DNA of 64,000 nucleotides, from assembly GCF_020524355.2 (NCBI RefSeq), contig NZ_CP129019.1:3658001-3722000 (forward strand). Direction: 5' to 3'. Source of the stretch: Mesobacillus subterraneus. Its GTDB lineage: Bacteria; Bacillota; Bacilli; Bacillales; Cytobacillaceae. The translations under genes were made by a program, and so were the position numbers. Below, piece by piece: positions 46,676 to 55,075 of this stretch (the first letter of the stretch is position 1; every line of letters starts with the position of its first letter). Under the pieces are notes generated by a model that was not told the origin of the DNA, did not search any database, and saw only the letters and a list, made by a program, of their open reading frames with translations.

Positions 46676-46735
46676 AGTTACGTAGGCACCTCCAAGTTAT
46701 ATAGGCACTAAAAAGTGCCCTATACTACTAATTGA
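46676..46735. promoter_or_regulatory. Operator-like repeats between MFS and HxlR genes
   Basis: AGTTACGTAGGCAC and AGTTATATAGGCAC are direct repeats 23 bases apart, and GTGCCCTATA inverts the second across TAAAAA. They lie in the divergent promoter region, as expected for a regulator site. Confidence 0.5.
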
Positions 46736-46813
46736 ATCGTAAGGGTATAATGGCTCTATAAATAGAAGCACAATCCGATTCGATAAATATAAGAAAGGCA
46801 AGGAGGGATTGTT

Positions 46814-47170
46814 TTGAAGAAATACAATATACCAGTTGAAGCCGCACTCGAGGTAATCGGAGGCAAATGGAAAGTCGTCATTCTATGCCATTTGATCGAG
46901 GGTAAGAAACGGACAAGCGAATTAAAAAAACTGATGCCTGGCATCACGCAAAAAATGCTGACACAGCAATTGCGAGAGCTAGAAGAAGATAATGTCATTT
47001 TACGAGAAGTCTATAACCAGGTCCCTCCTAAAGTCGAATATTCATTAACCGATTATGGATGGTCCTTGAAGGGGATTTTGGATTCACTATGCTCCTGGGG
47101 AGAACAGCATATCGAGAAAAATCATCCGAATAAAGAGGACGTTTTGGTTGTATCTGAAACAGAGGATTAA
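46814..47170 (+). CDS. HxlR family transcriptional regulator
   Basis: A 118-residue winged-helix regulator with family core ALEVIGGKWKVVILCHLIEG, MPGITQKMLTQQLRELEED and YSLTDYGWSL. TTG start with AGGAGGGA. HxlR proteins often sense electrophiles or aldehydes through cysteines; this protein has a cysteine in VVILCHLI and one in DSLCSWG. It probably controls the divergent MFS gene. Confidence 0.9.
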   Translation: MKKYNIPVEAALEVIGGKWKVVILCHLIEGKKRTSELKKLMPGITQKMLTQQLRELEEDNVILREVYNQVPPKVEYSLTDYGWSLKGILDSLCSWGEQHIEKNHPNKEDVLVVSETED

Positions 47171-47262
47171 TAATGTGAGGAGGCGGCAAAACGATATTCT
47201 ATTCTATCCATTTTGAGTTATAGTTAGCGTAGAAGAGGTTTTACGATAGGGGTGTTAGGAAG

Positions 47263-48072
47263 TTGTTTCTGAAAAAAAGTGCAGTGAAAGGCGATAAAAA
47301 CGGGGTTACTTATATGAACGGTCAAGTCCGTTTTCAGGGTGTATCATTGAATGTTTATAGTTATGCTGTGGATGGAATTTTAATTGATACTGGCGCACAA
47401 TCCTTGAAGAAGTATTTTGAAGCCTTCATCGATGAAGCAGATTTTCAGCAGGTGATGCTGACTCATTTTCATGAAGATCATACCGGCTGTGCTGCCTATG
47501 CTGCCAAATCAACGCAGCTTCCCATCTTTTTAAATCAAACATCTATCCAATCTTGTAGCCAAAAGGCGGATTATCCGTTGTACCGACAGCTTTTTTGGGG
47601 ACGAAGAAAACCCTTTTCATCTCAAGCGATGCCCGATACATTCACTTCCAACAGAGCAACCTGGGATGCCATAGACACTCCCGGCCATGCCCATGATCAT
47701 AAGGCATTTCTGAACCGGGAAACTGGACAATTGTTTACCGGCGATTTATTTGTCCAGGAGCGCACCAAAGTGATCATGTCAGAAGAAAGCATCCCACAAA
47801 TCATCGACTCCTTAAAGCGGGTATTAACCTACGAATTCAAGGAGATGTTTTGCAGCCATGCAGGATACGTAGAAAATGGCCGTACCGCTCTAACCCAAAA
47901 GCTCGACTACCTCATGTCCATCCAGCATGACGTTTGCACGCTCCATGATCAAGGTGAGTCTGCCAACGAGATATGTAAAAAACTCTTTCCAAAAAAATAT
48001 CCCATTATAAAGTTTTCTGGCCGTGAGTGGGACTCCCGGCACATAATAAGCTCCATTTTAAGCGAGCGATGA
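47263..48072 (+). CDS. Metallo-beta-lactamase fold hydrolase
   Basis: A 269-residue MBL-fold hydrolase. The metal motif THFHEDHTG is at residues 67-75; further ligands are His in DTPGHAHD and Asp in FTGDLFV, and a final His in FCSHAGYVENG. The start is TTG. The substrate is unknown; the fold includes glyoxalase II and lactonases. Confidence 0.88.
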   Translation: MFLKKSAVKGDKNGVTYMNGQVRFQGVSLNVYSYAVDGILIDTGAQSLKKYFEAFIDEADFQQVMLTHFHEDHTGCAAYAAKSTQLPIFLNQTSIQSCSQKADYPLYRQLFWGRRKPFSSQAMPDTFTSNRATWDAIDTPGHAHDHKAFLNRETGQLFTGDLFVQERTKVIMSEESIPQIIDSLKRVLTYEFKEMFCSHAGYVENGRTALTQKLDYLMSIQHDVCTLHDQGESANEICKKLFPKKYPIIKFSGREWDSRHIISSILSER

Positions 48073-48082
48073 AGCACTGGAG

Positions 48083-48200
48083 AACAAAAAGCGCAAGCGC
48101 CTCGAGGAGTTAGGAGCCGCAGCTAGACAAGCGTCTCGAGGGGCTAGGCGCTGGAGCTGGATTAAGAAAACTACATGTAGTTATCCACACTTAAATAATT
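48083..48200. repeat. Modular dispersed repeat, copy D (shortest)
   Basis: Begins GAACAAAAAGCGCAAGCGCC, continues directly to CTCGAGGAGTTAGGAGCCGC, and ends GCTGGAGCTGGATTAAGAAA plus ACTACATGTAGTTATCCAC. It lacks all central modules of copy A. Confidence 0.85.
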
Positions 48201-48218
48201 TTATAATTTTCTTATCGA

Positions 48219-48253
48219 CAAAAAAGCATAGAGACCCCAATCCCTATGCTCAT
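48219..48253 (+). terminator. Hairpin after the MBL gene region
   Basis: AGCATAGAGA pairs with the complement around TCCCTATGCT. Polarity unclear; it may be bidirectional. Confidence 0.5.
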
Positions 48254-48291
48254 ACCTATATATCGATTTCATCCAATGCGGGGGTATCAAA

Positions 48292-48323
48292 AGAGAAGCA
48301 TAAGGTAACGACCCTATGCTTCA
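48292..48323 (-). terminator. Terminator of the alcohol dehydrogenase gene
   Basis: On the minus strand GAAGCATAGGG pairs with CCTTATGCTTC, followed by TCTTTT. Confidence 0.65.
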
Positions 48324-48331
48324 CCAGAAAT

Positions 48332-49376
48332 CTATTCTCCAAACTTAATAACAATGCGGCCATTGATTTTTCCTTTTTCAAGGTCATCGAACACCTGGTT
48401 GATTTCTTCAATGGAAGCTGTTTCTACGATGGTTTTGACTTTACCATCTGCTGCAAACTGCAATGCTTCTTCCAGGTCTTTTCTTGTACCGACAATAGAT
48501 CCGACGATGCTGACACCGTTTAGGACGGTATCAAAAATCGGCACTTCCATCGTTTCTGGCGGAAGTCCAACAGCGACGCATTTTCCCCCCGCGTTTTACT
48601 GAACGGTATGCCTCAGCGAAAGCCGGTTTGGATACAGCTGTGCAAATGGACGCTTGAACGCCGCCAACCTCACGCTGGATAAAGGCCGCTGAATCTTCCT
48701 CTTTCGGATTGATGACCAGATCCGCACCTAAATCTTTTGCAAGCTGCAGCTTTTCATCGAATGTATCGACCGCAACAACTTTCAGCCCCATCGCCTTCGC
48801 GTATTGGACAGCAACATGACCTAAGCCGCCAATACCATAGATCGCTACCCATTCACCCGGCTTAGCTTCTCCTACTTTTAGTGCTTTATAGGTTGTTACA
48901 CCTGCACAGAAAATCGGTGCTGCCTCCACATAGTCCAAGTTTTCAGGAATCTTCACAACATAGCGGGCATCTGCCAGACAGTATTCCGCATAGCTTCCAT
49001 TCACTGAGTAGCCAGCATTTTGCTGCTGAAGACAAAGCGTCTCACGTCCTGTCAAACAGTATTCACATTGGCCGCAAGCAGAATACAGCCAAGGTACGCC
49101 AACACGGTCGCCAACTTGAAGATGAGTAATCCCTTCACCAACCTCAACGATTTCCCCAACACCTTCATGGCTAGGAATTAACGGAAGTGATGGCTTGACA
49201 GGCCAGTCACCGTGCGCTGCGTGTAAATCAGTGTGACAAACACCACAAGCTTTTATTTTTACTAAAATATCATTTTTTCCTACTTTTGGTATCGCAACAT
49301 CTTCAATTAATAGTTCTTTTTTAAATTCCTTTACGACTGCTGCTTTCATTACTTGTCCATTGCATCTTTCACACAT
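48332..49376 (-). pseudogene. Zinc-dependent alcohol dehydrogenase (AdhP/AdhA type), frameshifted at a G6 run
   Basis: The catalytic zinc site [16 protein letters not shown], the structural zinc cysteines [15 protein letters not shown] and the NAD site [15 protein letters not shown] are intact. The frame breaks after SVKRGGK at 48585-48590: six G where five restore [14 protein letters not shown] and the C-terminal 72 residues ending [10 protein letters not shown]. Total about 347 residues, normal for the family. Start ATG 49376 has GAGGTGG; MKAAVV would be an alternative start without SD. It interconverts ethanol and acetaldehyde. A homopolymer error is the simplest explanation. Confidence 0.9.
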
Positions 49377-49691
49377 CTAAATCCACCTCTATATCTATTT
49401 AAGTGTTTACTTCTATATTTTGCTAGAAAAGTGAAAGATCAGGCATCCCCCCCACCCTATATATTCGAGTAACTGTCAAATCTTTCTTACAACTTTAAGA
49501 ATTATCACTATTACCACTTGATTTTTGTTAAAAATACACAGGACACGTCCTGATTCATCTTTTGGTGGACATGGGGACGTTCCTTGTGTCCCAAAAACCC
49601 ATATCTCCTGGTTATAAATACAACTTTCATGTTTTGCTCTGGAGTAAGGGGACGTACCCTTTGCTCCTTAAGAAACCTGTAGAATGGTGAA

Positions 49692-49719
49692 AATGCCTGT
49701 TCCACGTTGAACAGGCATT
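49692..49719. terminator. Hairpin similar to that at 29073-29100
   Basis: AATGCCTGTTC pairs with GAACAGGCATT. It sits beside the second ASCH remnant. Confidence 0.5.
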
Positions 49720-49830
49720 CTATAATTCATATTTCCTTAACCCAAGCCTGCCGTTAGCCGGAATGAAGCTAGCTGTCCAGCATTCTCTACTCCTGACTTC
49801 CCAGACATACCCTCAGCTATATAATAGCCA
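49720..49830 (-). pseudogene. Fragment of an ASCH-domain gene (second remnant)
   Basis: On the minus strand a frame reads FIPANGRLGLRKYEL and then TAG (49722-49720), parallel to FIPAKGMLGLWEHEL at 29101. DNA similarity to the first remnant is visible over about 100 bases (ACCCAAGC, GCCGGAATGAAGC, CCAGCAT, CTTCCCAGACATA blocks). There is no start or full domain. Confidence 0.5.
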
Positions 49831-49931
49831 CAACAATGAACCTGTTCCCCATAACTTACTCCCTTATAGTTTTGAACACTCAACTATTTTTGCACCAACC
49901 AAAGCAACTTATCTATTTTTCAATCCTGTCA

Positions 49932-50186
49932 TTAAAAAAACTCAGGTTCTGCCTTCATTAACTTTAAGCCGAATTCCGATTGAAAATAAAGTTCAATATC
50001 ATCTCCATACAGAACGTTTATGGTCTTCTCCCCAATAACAATTCCACCTGTTTTTTGCACTTTTGGAGCTTTCGCTTCCCAATCAATAGCATCATTAATG
50101 AATTCTACAACCTCTTGTATTTTTTCATGATCCTCCAATACCACGCAGCCTTCTTCATTTAAATCCTCTATTCGTTCCGTCATCAT
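49932..50186 (-). CDS. Small acidic protein downstream of CPBP protease, unknown
   Basis: An 84-residue acidic soluble protein (MMTERIEDLNEEGCVVLEDH onward) whose start overlaps the stop of the CPBP gene by four bases (ATGA), so they are translationally coupled. Its C-terminal half is beta-rich (TGGIVIGEKTINVLYGDDIE). No family recognised. It is the third gene of a possible unit with the HExxH and CPBP proteins. Confidence 0.7.
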   Translation of the reverse strand: MMTERIEDLNEEGCVVLEDHEKIQEVVEFINDAIDWEAKAPKVQKTGGIVIGEKTINVLYGDDIELYFQSEFGLKLMKAEPEFF

Positions 50187-50797
50187 GATTCCTTTAACTT
50201 TATGAGATTATATTTAAACAATAAAGTCATCCCGACATTCATTAAAAAGTGGGTCGCAATCGGGACTAATAGGTTACTTGAATAAAAGTAAATCCAGCAA
50301 AATACAAAAGCAGGTACCACTAAATTGAACAACATTAATGGTTTTTTAAAATATTGAAAATGATAAACAGTAAATAGGACGGTTGTTCCGATAATCGCAG
50401 CCCAGTAATTGTTGAAGGTATGAAAAATATAGCCTTGAATGATACCTCTAAACAAAAATTCCTCAAATAACACGGCCAAAAACATAAAAATGATGATGTT
50501 AAACAAGGGCTCATTTTGGTATGTTTTATTTGTATCATCAACAAATTTTGTAGGAGTTATCAAAGTTAAAACAACCCCAAACACGATCAGACCAATTGAA
50601 GCGATCAGACTGCTGACTAATAGTTTAAAAGGGTTTGCGAATGAAAAGGAATCTTCTATTGACATAAGCCCTGATTTAATGAACACAAATAGCAATACTC
50701 CACAAGTCAGTGACAGTATTGCAAATATAGGAATAGCCTTACTCATACTAAATTCTTCTTTAGGACTTTTTGTTTCTTCAATGACAGACGCCCTCAC
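50183..50797 (-). CDS. CPBP family intramembrane metalloprotease
   Basis: A 204-residue membrane protein with about six helices and the ABI/CPBP motif EEFLFRG (E112, E113, R117), then FxxxH in VLFTVYHFQYF and a final H in VPIATHFLMN. The start is GTG with GAGGTGA four bases upstream. Family members are CAAX-type endopeptidases, often bacteriocin-immunity or bacteriocin-processing proteins. A second, broken CPBP gene lies at 52001-52512. Confidence 0.88.
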   Translation of the reverse strand: MRASVIEETKSPKEEFSMSKAIPIFAILSLTCGVLLFVFIKSGLMSIEDSFSFANPFKLLVSSLIASIGLIVFGVVLTLITPTKFVDDTNKTYQNEPLFNIIIFMFLAVLFEEFLFRGIIQGYIFHTFNNYWAAIIGTTVLFTVYHFQYFKKPLMLFNLVVPAFVFCWIYFYSSNLLVPIATHFLMNVGMTLLFKYNLIKLKES

Positions 50798-50839
50798 TTA
50801 CTCACCTCTTCATAGTCTCAAACATAGATTTTTAATAAC

Positions 50840-51835
50840 TTAACTCGTAGTGATACAAGAATCATCACCTTGTCCCCTCGGTGTTTCTTTTTCAACAGCT
50901 GACCTTTTCAATGCACTTGTATTCTCATCAAAAAGCTCCAGAGCTGCTGAAGATATTTTTTGATAATCTACTGCTAACCAAACATTCATATTAGACTCAT
51001 AATCTTTTTCTAAGATTTTAGAGGATATATTCTTAATCAGGTTGTAAGAAGCATACGGATGCGGAAAATCAGGGTCATTCTTTGCATCGTTCAGGAACTT
51101 ATTTAATATAGAATGATTTTTCGTATATATTAACTCCACTAGTTTTGCCCGATATTCCAACTCAGCGGACGTCAAACCTGGAAAGCAGCTGTAGTCAGAT
51201 AAATGCTGAGCTTCGTGTTTTAAATAGCATACCTGAAAATCGTCGTCACCCAAGTTATTGTAACTTTTAACATTACAATACAACCCATCCTCTTTAGCCC
51301 ATCCACCCACAGTTCGATTGTTAAAAGTTGCGAACCCTATCCAGCCTTCAAGCAAAAAATCTGACATCATATGGACAGTCACTGTGATCGATCGATGGGG
51401 AATCTCTACATTAAAATCAACGGTTTCACATCGCTTCCAAATATAAGCTCCTCTAAATGGAGGAGTGACTCCGCCCAAGAAATGATAGCCTTTTTCAGTA
51501 AAAATAGCCGCAAGCTCATTTTCAGTTTCATCAATGGTAAATGGTGACTCAACTTTTAAAAGCATTCTTAATCTATCATTCAGAGTTAACTCAGCATCAT
51601 GAATTAAGTCTGCTTTGGTTAACACTCCTTGAAAATAATGATGATAGGCTGCTAGTACTTCTTTAATCCACTGATCATCTTCCAGAATAGGTTCAGCTGG
51701 TTCTTGAGAATAAAACCTTTCTATATACATCTGCTGTATTTCTTCAATTTCCTTCGTCCTTGGCTGAATTGAATCTAAATAGTCCATTGCTGAATTTAGA
51801 TCTCCTTGTAGGCACAGTGAATAAAAATGATCCAT
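50840..51835 (-). CDS. Putative HExxH metallopeptidase, unknown family
   Basis: A 331-residue soluble protein. It contains HEAQH (residues 207-211) followed 14 residues later by E225 (LTSAELEYRAKL), which fits a gluzincin-like zinc site HExxH...E. The N-terminal 100 residues look helical. ATG follows AAGGGGATAATTAA. It ends 43 bases before the CPBP gene, so the two probably form an operon. I know of no named family; the peptidase call rests on the motif alone. Confidence 0.6.
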   Translation of the reverse strand: MDHFYSLCLQGDLNSAMDYLDSIQPRTKEIEEIQQMYIERFYSQEPAEPILEDDQWIKEVLAAYHHYFQGVLTKADLIHDAELTLNDRLRMLLKVESPFTIDETENELAAIFTEKGYHFLGGVTPPFRGAYIWKRCETVDFNVEIPHRSITVTVHMMSDFLLEGWIGFATFNNRTVGGWAKEDGLYCNVKSYNNLGDDDFQVCYLKHEAQHLSDYSCFPGLTSAELEYRAKLVELIYTKNHSILNKFLNDAKNDPDFPHPYASYNLIKNISSKILEKDYESNMNVWLAVDYQKISSAALELFDENTSALKRSAVEKETPRGQGDDSCITTS

Positions 51836-51937
51836 TTAATTATCCCCTTTTTATAGATGAACAGCCTGCTTTATCTTCTTTCATTATCCCGACACATTCA
51901 ACAACTAATGCAGCCAGACTGTTAAATAGTTCAACAA

Positions 51938-51972
51938 AAAGAGCGTTAATCCTTCTTGGATCAACACTCCAA
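51938..51972 (-). terminator. Terminator of the CPBP pseudogene
   Basis: On the minus strand GTGTTGATCC pairs with GGATTAACGC, followed by CTTTTTG. Confidence 0.7.
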
Positions 51973-52000
51973 TAAAATGAGGGCCAAAATGATGAGAAGC

Positions 52001-52512
52001 TTATACCAATAGATCGTCATGTTTCTGAACATGCGGTTCAATTTTTTCAGCAATAAACCAGACTATGTGAAAGGTCATGTGGCAGATGATGGCTGCAGCC
52101 AGCCCTTCCTTCCAATACAGCCAGCCGCAAACCAGACCTAGAATAGCATTCGTACTGTTCATATATAGGTATATCAACTTTGTATCTGTCACCTTCAACT
52201 GTTGGACGGATGGCAAGTGGGCCAGTGCAAAAAGAAGGGCCGCCAGGATATTCGCTATCCATATTGACCAAAGGATGTTGGAGAACCACAAATTGAACAG
52301 CCATGTAAAAAAGCTCATGAATCCAAACCGAAAGACGACTTCTTCAATAACGCCTCCGTAAAATACTTGAGTAAAATTCCAAGGCTTCTGGATTGTTCAA
52401 TTTTCTGGTAGGTTTCCTTTGGAACATTCTGTTTAAAATATAGGTAGTAAAATGCAGCATTGACAATAGCGAAGGCTATACTGATGACTACCGTGAATTC
52501 ACTTTTATCGAG
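52001..52512 (-). pseudogene. CPBP intramembrane protease, truncated and frameshifted
   Basis: The CPBP core is GGVIEEVVFRFGFMS (EExxFR), then LFALAHLP and a C-terminal ICHMTFHIVWF. Upstream the frame reads IQKPWNFTQVFYG, while the preceding part (VPKETYQKIEQS, FAIVNAAFYYLYFK) is in another frame; the shift is near 52380-52400. A stop at 52513 cuts off the N-terminus. It is a remnant of a paralogue of the protease at 50183. Confidence 0.75.
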
Positions 52513-52565
52513 TTATACTGACCGTCACCTTAGTCCAAATTACTCAAGGAACGAGATAAAAAGCA

Positions 52566-52607
52566 AGAAGCATAGGGTACATCTCTGGCTACGTCCCTGT
52601 GCTTCTT
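52566..52607 (-). terminator. Terminator of the PAP2/haloperoxidase gene
   Basis: On the minus strand AAGAAGCACAGGG pairs with CCCTATGCTTCTT, followed by GCTTTTT. Confidence 0.75.
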
Positions 52608-52615
52608 CAAATACT

Positions 52616-53506
52616 TCACTTCTGTTTTTTTATTAGAGGCTTTGGTACATTGACATTTTTACACAACTTTTTGGGTTCTGACTTTATGAGGGAAGTACAG
52701 TCTGAAGAGAAATCGAAAGGAATAAATTGTTGATAATCTATGGCGAAAATGTCAGCATCAAAATATTCCCTGTACTGCTGATCAATGCCCCGTATGTCAT
52801 GGTCTTCCCTTTTTAAAAACCTTATAATCTGATGCCCGATGGCTCTACCTAATTCAAGTCCTTCTGAATTGTCAGAAGGGAAATGGACACCGGCAAGTAA
52901 ACGGCTTAATGCATCTTCCTCAGCAATTCTTTTCAGTTTCTTTTTTTCAGTTGGAAAGTAATAACTCAAGATGACTTCCGCACAACCAGACATTGCAGCA
53001 TGTCCAGACGGGTATGTTGGAAATCTCGGGGTACATAAAATGGTTTCCATTTCCTGGTCATACTGATTCGTCCTCGCCACATTCCATCGATACTTCAAAT
53101 CCCATACAACAATCATCGTATCATGGATTGCTCCATGCAAAACTGCCTGGATTCGGGCTGCTTGAGTAGGAGTAACATTATACGTATCTATGAAGCGGTC
53201 AGCCACCGGAGTCCATTGTTTAGTAGGTACTCCTGTCCCGTAATAGACAGCTATTTGCTTCTCGGTTGGAGTCAGTTTTTCGAGTGTCCGTTGTACGACC
53301 TCCAATTCTTTTTCAAAGTTTATCAGTCGAGGATGTCTAATGGGCAGGTTCAATCTCCGTCCAGAGGGATCAAGAAAGTGTCCGTCTTCATTCCTTTTCA
53401 AAAAGAATAACGGCCAACGTCCTGCTAAAGGTGTAACCGGGTCGGTCGGGGGAAATTCTTCTCCAGCATACGGTATTTCAGACCACTTTAAATAACTATA
53501 TCTCAA
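52616..53506 (-). CDS. Vanadium-dependent haloperoxidase/PAP2 superfamily protein
   Basis: A 296-residue helical protein with the PAP2 motifs PTYPSGHAAMSG and GVHFPSDNSEGLELG. There is no signal peptide or membrane segment, which separates it from membrane phosphatidate phosphatases and favours the soluble haloperoxidase-like group; an acid phosphatase role is equally possible. TTG start with GGAGGTG. It is a single gene. Confidence 0.85.
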   Translation of the reverse strand: MRYSYLKWSEIPYAGEEFPPTDPVTPLAGRWPLFFLKRNEDGHFLDPSGRRLNLPIRHPRLINFEKELEVVQRTLEKLTPTEKQIAVYYGTGVPTKQWTPVADRFIDTYNVTPTQAARIQAVLHGAIHDTMIVVWDLKYRWNVARTNQYDQEMETILCTPRFPTYPSGHAAMSGCAEVILSYYFPTEKKKLKRIAEEDALSRLLAGVHFPSDNSEGLELGRAIGHQIIRFLKREDHDIRGIDQQYREYFDADIFAIDYQQFIPFDFSSDCTSLIKSEPKKLCKNVNVPKPLIKKQK

Positions 53507-53998
53507 ATGTTTTCACCTCCACCCTTTTTTATCATTATATGAATGAAAATAAGATGTGGATAGGCATTGGCGGACTTCTTTAGACATGTAGACATGGTAA
53601 CTACTTGTTTCTCGCACCACCTGATATCTAATTCCACTTGAATGCCTCTAATCAAATGTAAAGGGAAGCATTATTTAGCCTATGTTAAGTTATCCAAGCA
53701 CCATCCAGCATTTATTACGACTCCCGAATGGGACAAGAGAATCATCCCTAAGTCGATCTATAAAGATGATAACATTGACAAAGGAGCAAAAGGTTCTTCC
53801 GCTTGCTTTAGTGACTTCGAACCGTCCCTTTGTCACATCGTATATTAGGCAAGCTTCCGATTCTCACTTTTAAAGCTGTCCGAACTTGGAGCTACTTCTG
53901 ACAGCTTTGAAGTAAAACTGTGTAAAGTTGTCCGAACTTAAGCCGTCCCCTTGTGACTTTAAAAGCATATTAGGAAAATAATCCAGATAAAGTTATTT
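53507..53998. other. Intergenic region without a convincing gene
   Basis: Short fragments resembling terminator arms occur (GAACCGTCCCT, AAGCCGTCCCC) and AAAGCTGTCCGAACTT recurs as AAAGTTGTCCGAACTT. A 68-codon frame at 53642-53848 has no SD and no recognisable features. Confidence 0.5.
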
Positions 53999-54030
53999 AA
54001 AAGGGACGATTCATCGAATCGCCCCTCCTG
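53999..54030 (-). terminator. Terminator of the AAA+ operon
   Basis: On the minus strand GGGGCGATTC pairs with GAATCGTCCC, followed by TTTT. Confidence 0.8.
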
Positions 54031-54034
54031 CTAT

Positions 54035-54625
54035 TTACAACGGCTTCGCCGTATATGTATTCCCCGCATTCACGCTTACTACATTATAGTAAGTCACTTT
54101 ATCATTCGGGAATTTGACTGCATAGGATATGCCGCCTCCATTGTCCTTCAATCCCTTTACAGTCACAGTGCTTGGAACAGGAATCGAGATGACCGCTGGA
54201 TTGTTCGCCAGAATGAGTTTCTCTTTCACCGGCTGTCCATTTACAAGAATCTGGACTTCGTCGTTATCCTCACTGTTGAAATCCCATATCAGCATTTTCG
54301 CGTCGCCACCGGAATCTCCCACGGTTACTTCGAAGTCTCTGGCGGTAATTCCTGCGTTAGTTTCATCTGAAAATGGGGTTTCACCAGCTATCGTAGACTT
54401 GCTGATCCGATTGACCACAACCTCCTCCGCGCTTCCTTCTGAAGTGTAGCTCCCTAATATCATGCTTAAGCCAATCGCCAATACCATCGCTGAAATCGTT
54501 CCAAAGAAGACCAGCTTTCTATGGCTATGTTCGTGATAGATGACCTCCGGCTGCTGTTCTTCATCGTCGAACCCCGCTTGATTGTCCATTTCATACGCAG
54601 AGTCTCTCTTAGTTTTTTTCAACAT
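54035..54625 (-). CDS. Single-pass membrane protein with extracytoplasmic beta domain (AAA+ operon, gene 4)
   Basis: A 196-residue protein. The cytoplasmic N-terminus (about 37 residues, acidic) is followed by one helix (about 38-58) and an exported beta-rich domain of roughly 130 residues (ARDFEVTVGDSGGDAKMLIW through ending YTAKPL). It lies 12 bases after gene 3 in a tight four-gene operon with the AAA+ proteins. No family recognised. It could tether or sense at the surface for the ATPase complex. Confidence 0.75.
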   Translation of the reverse strand: MLKKTKRDSAYEMDNQAGFDDEEQQPEVIYHEHSHRKLVFFGTISAMVLAIGLSMILGSYTSEGSAEEVVVNRISKSTIAGETPFSDETNAGITARDFEVTVGDSGGDAKMLIWDFNSEDNDEVQILVNGQPVKEKLILANNPAVISIPVPSTVTVKGLKDNGGGISYAVKFPNDKVTYYNVVSVNAGNTYTAKPL

Positions 54626-54637
54626 CGCCGTTCCTCC

Positions 54638-55075
54638 TTAACGTACCATCTTGTAGCTAATTGGGTACTTATAATACCAATACGATAAAAATGCTCTTCC
54701 AATCAGGATTGTCAGCACGGATAAACCTATCGCAACAGTTTTCCCAATGACCATCCGGTCTGCCCACAGGTTTGCAAAAGTCAGGCTGAGATCCATGACG
54801 ATAAAACTGACGAAACACATCTGGAAAAACGGAAGAAGCACCGGGAACTTGCGATAAATCCAACTCAAGGAATGATACCTCATCGATAAAAAGAGAATAA
54901 AGCCAAGAAAAGCGATCACACCTAAGCCCATCCCAAGCCTTGGCGCTTCCAGTTTATAAACGTCAAGGATGTCCGTAAAAGTCATGAGCGGACCAAAGAC
55001 GATGACCAGGATCGTGGCAGGGAAAAGAACAATATAAAAAAACAAAGCCCATAAACATTTGATTATTTTTTTCAT
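54638..55075 (-). CDS. Four-helix membrane protein (AAA+ operon, gene 3)
   Basis: A 145-residue protein with four hydrophobic segments (about 5-30, 43-65, 77-100 and 110-130) and short loops. Its ATG overlaps the stop of the triple-AAA gene by four bases (ATGA), so the two are coupled. It is probably the membrane partner of the cytosolic ATPase. No family recognised. Confidence 0.75.
   Translation of the reverse strand: MKKIIKCLWALFFYIVLFPATILVIVFGPLMTFTDILDVYKLEAPRLGMGLGVIAFLGFILFLSMRYHSLSWIYRKFPVLLPFFQMCFVSFIVMDLSLTFANLWADRMVIGKTVAIGLSVLTILIGRAFLSYWYYKYPISYKMVR

Noticed and set aside
48585..48590. Programmed frameshift in alcohol dehydrogenase
   Set aside because: The family does not use recoding and the change is one extra G in a homopolymer, typical of sequencing error.
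49500..49690. Repeated GGGACGT hairpin arms as a gene or array
   Set aside because: They are ordinary terminator-like hairpins that recur all over the window; no longer unit is repeated.
53642..53848. 68-residue forward frame
   Set aside because: No SD and atypical composition in a region of decayed terminator-like sequence.
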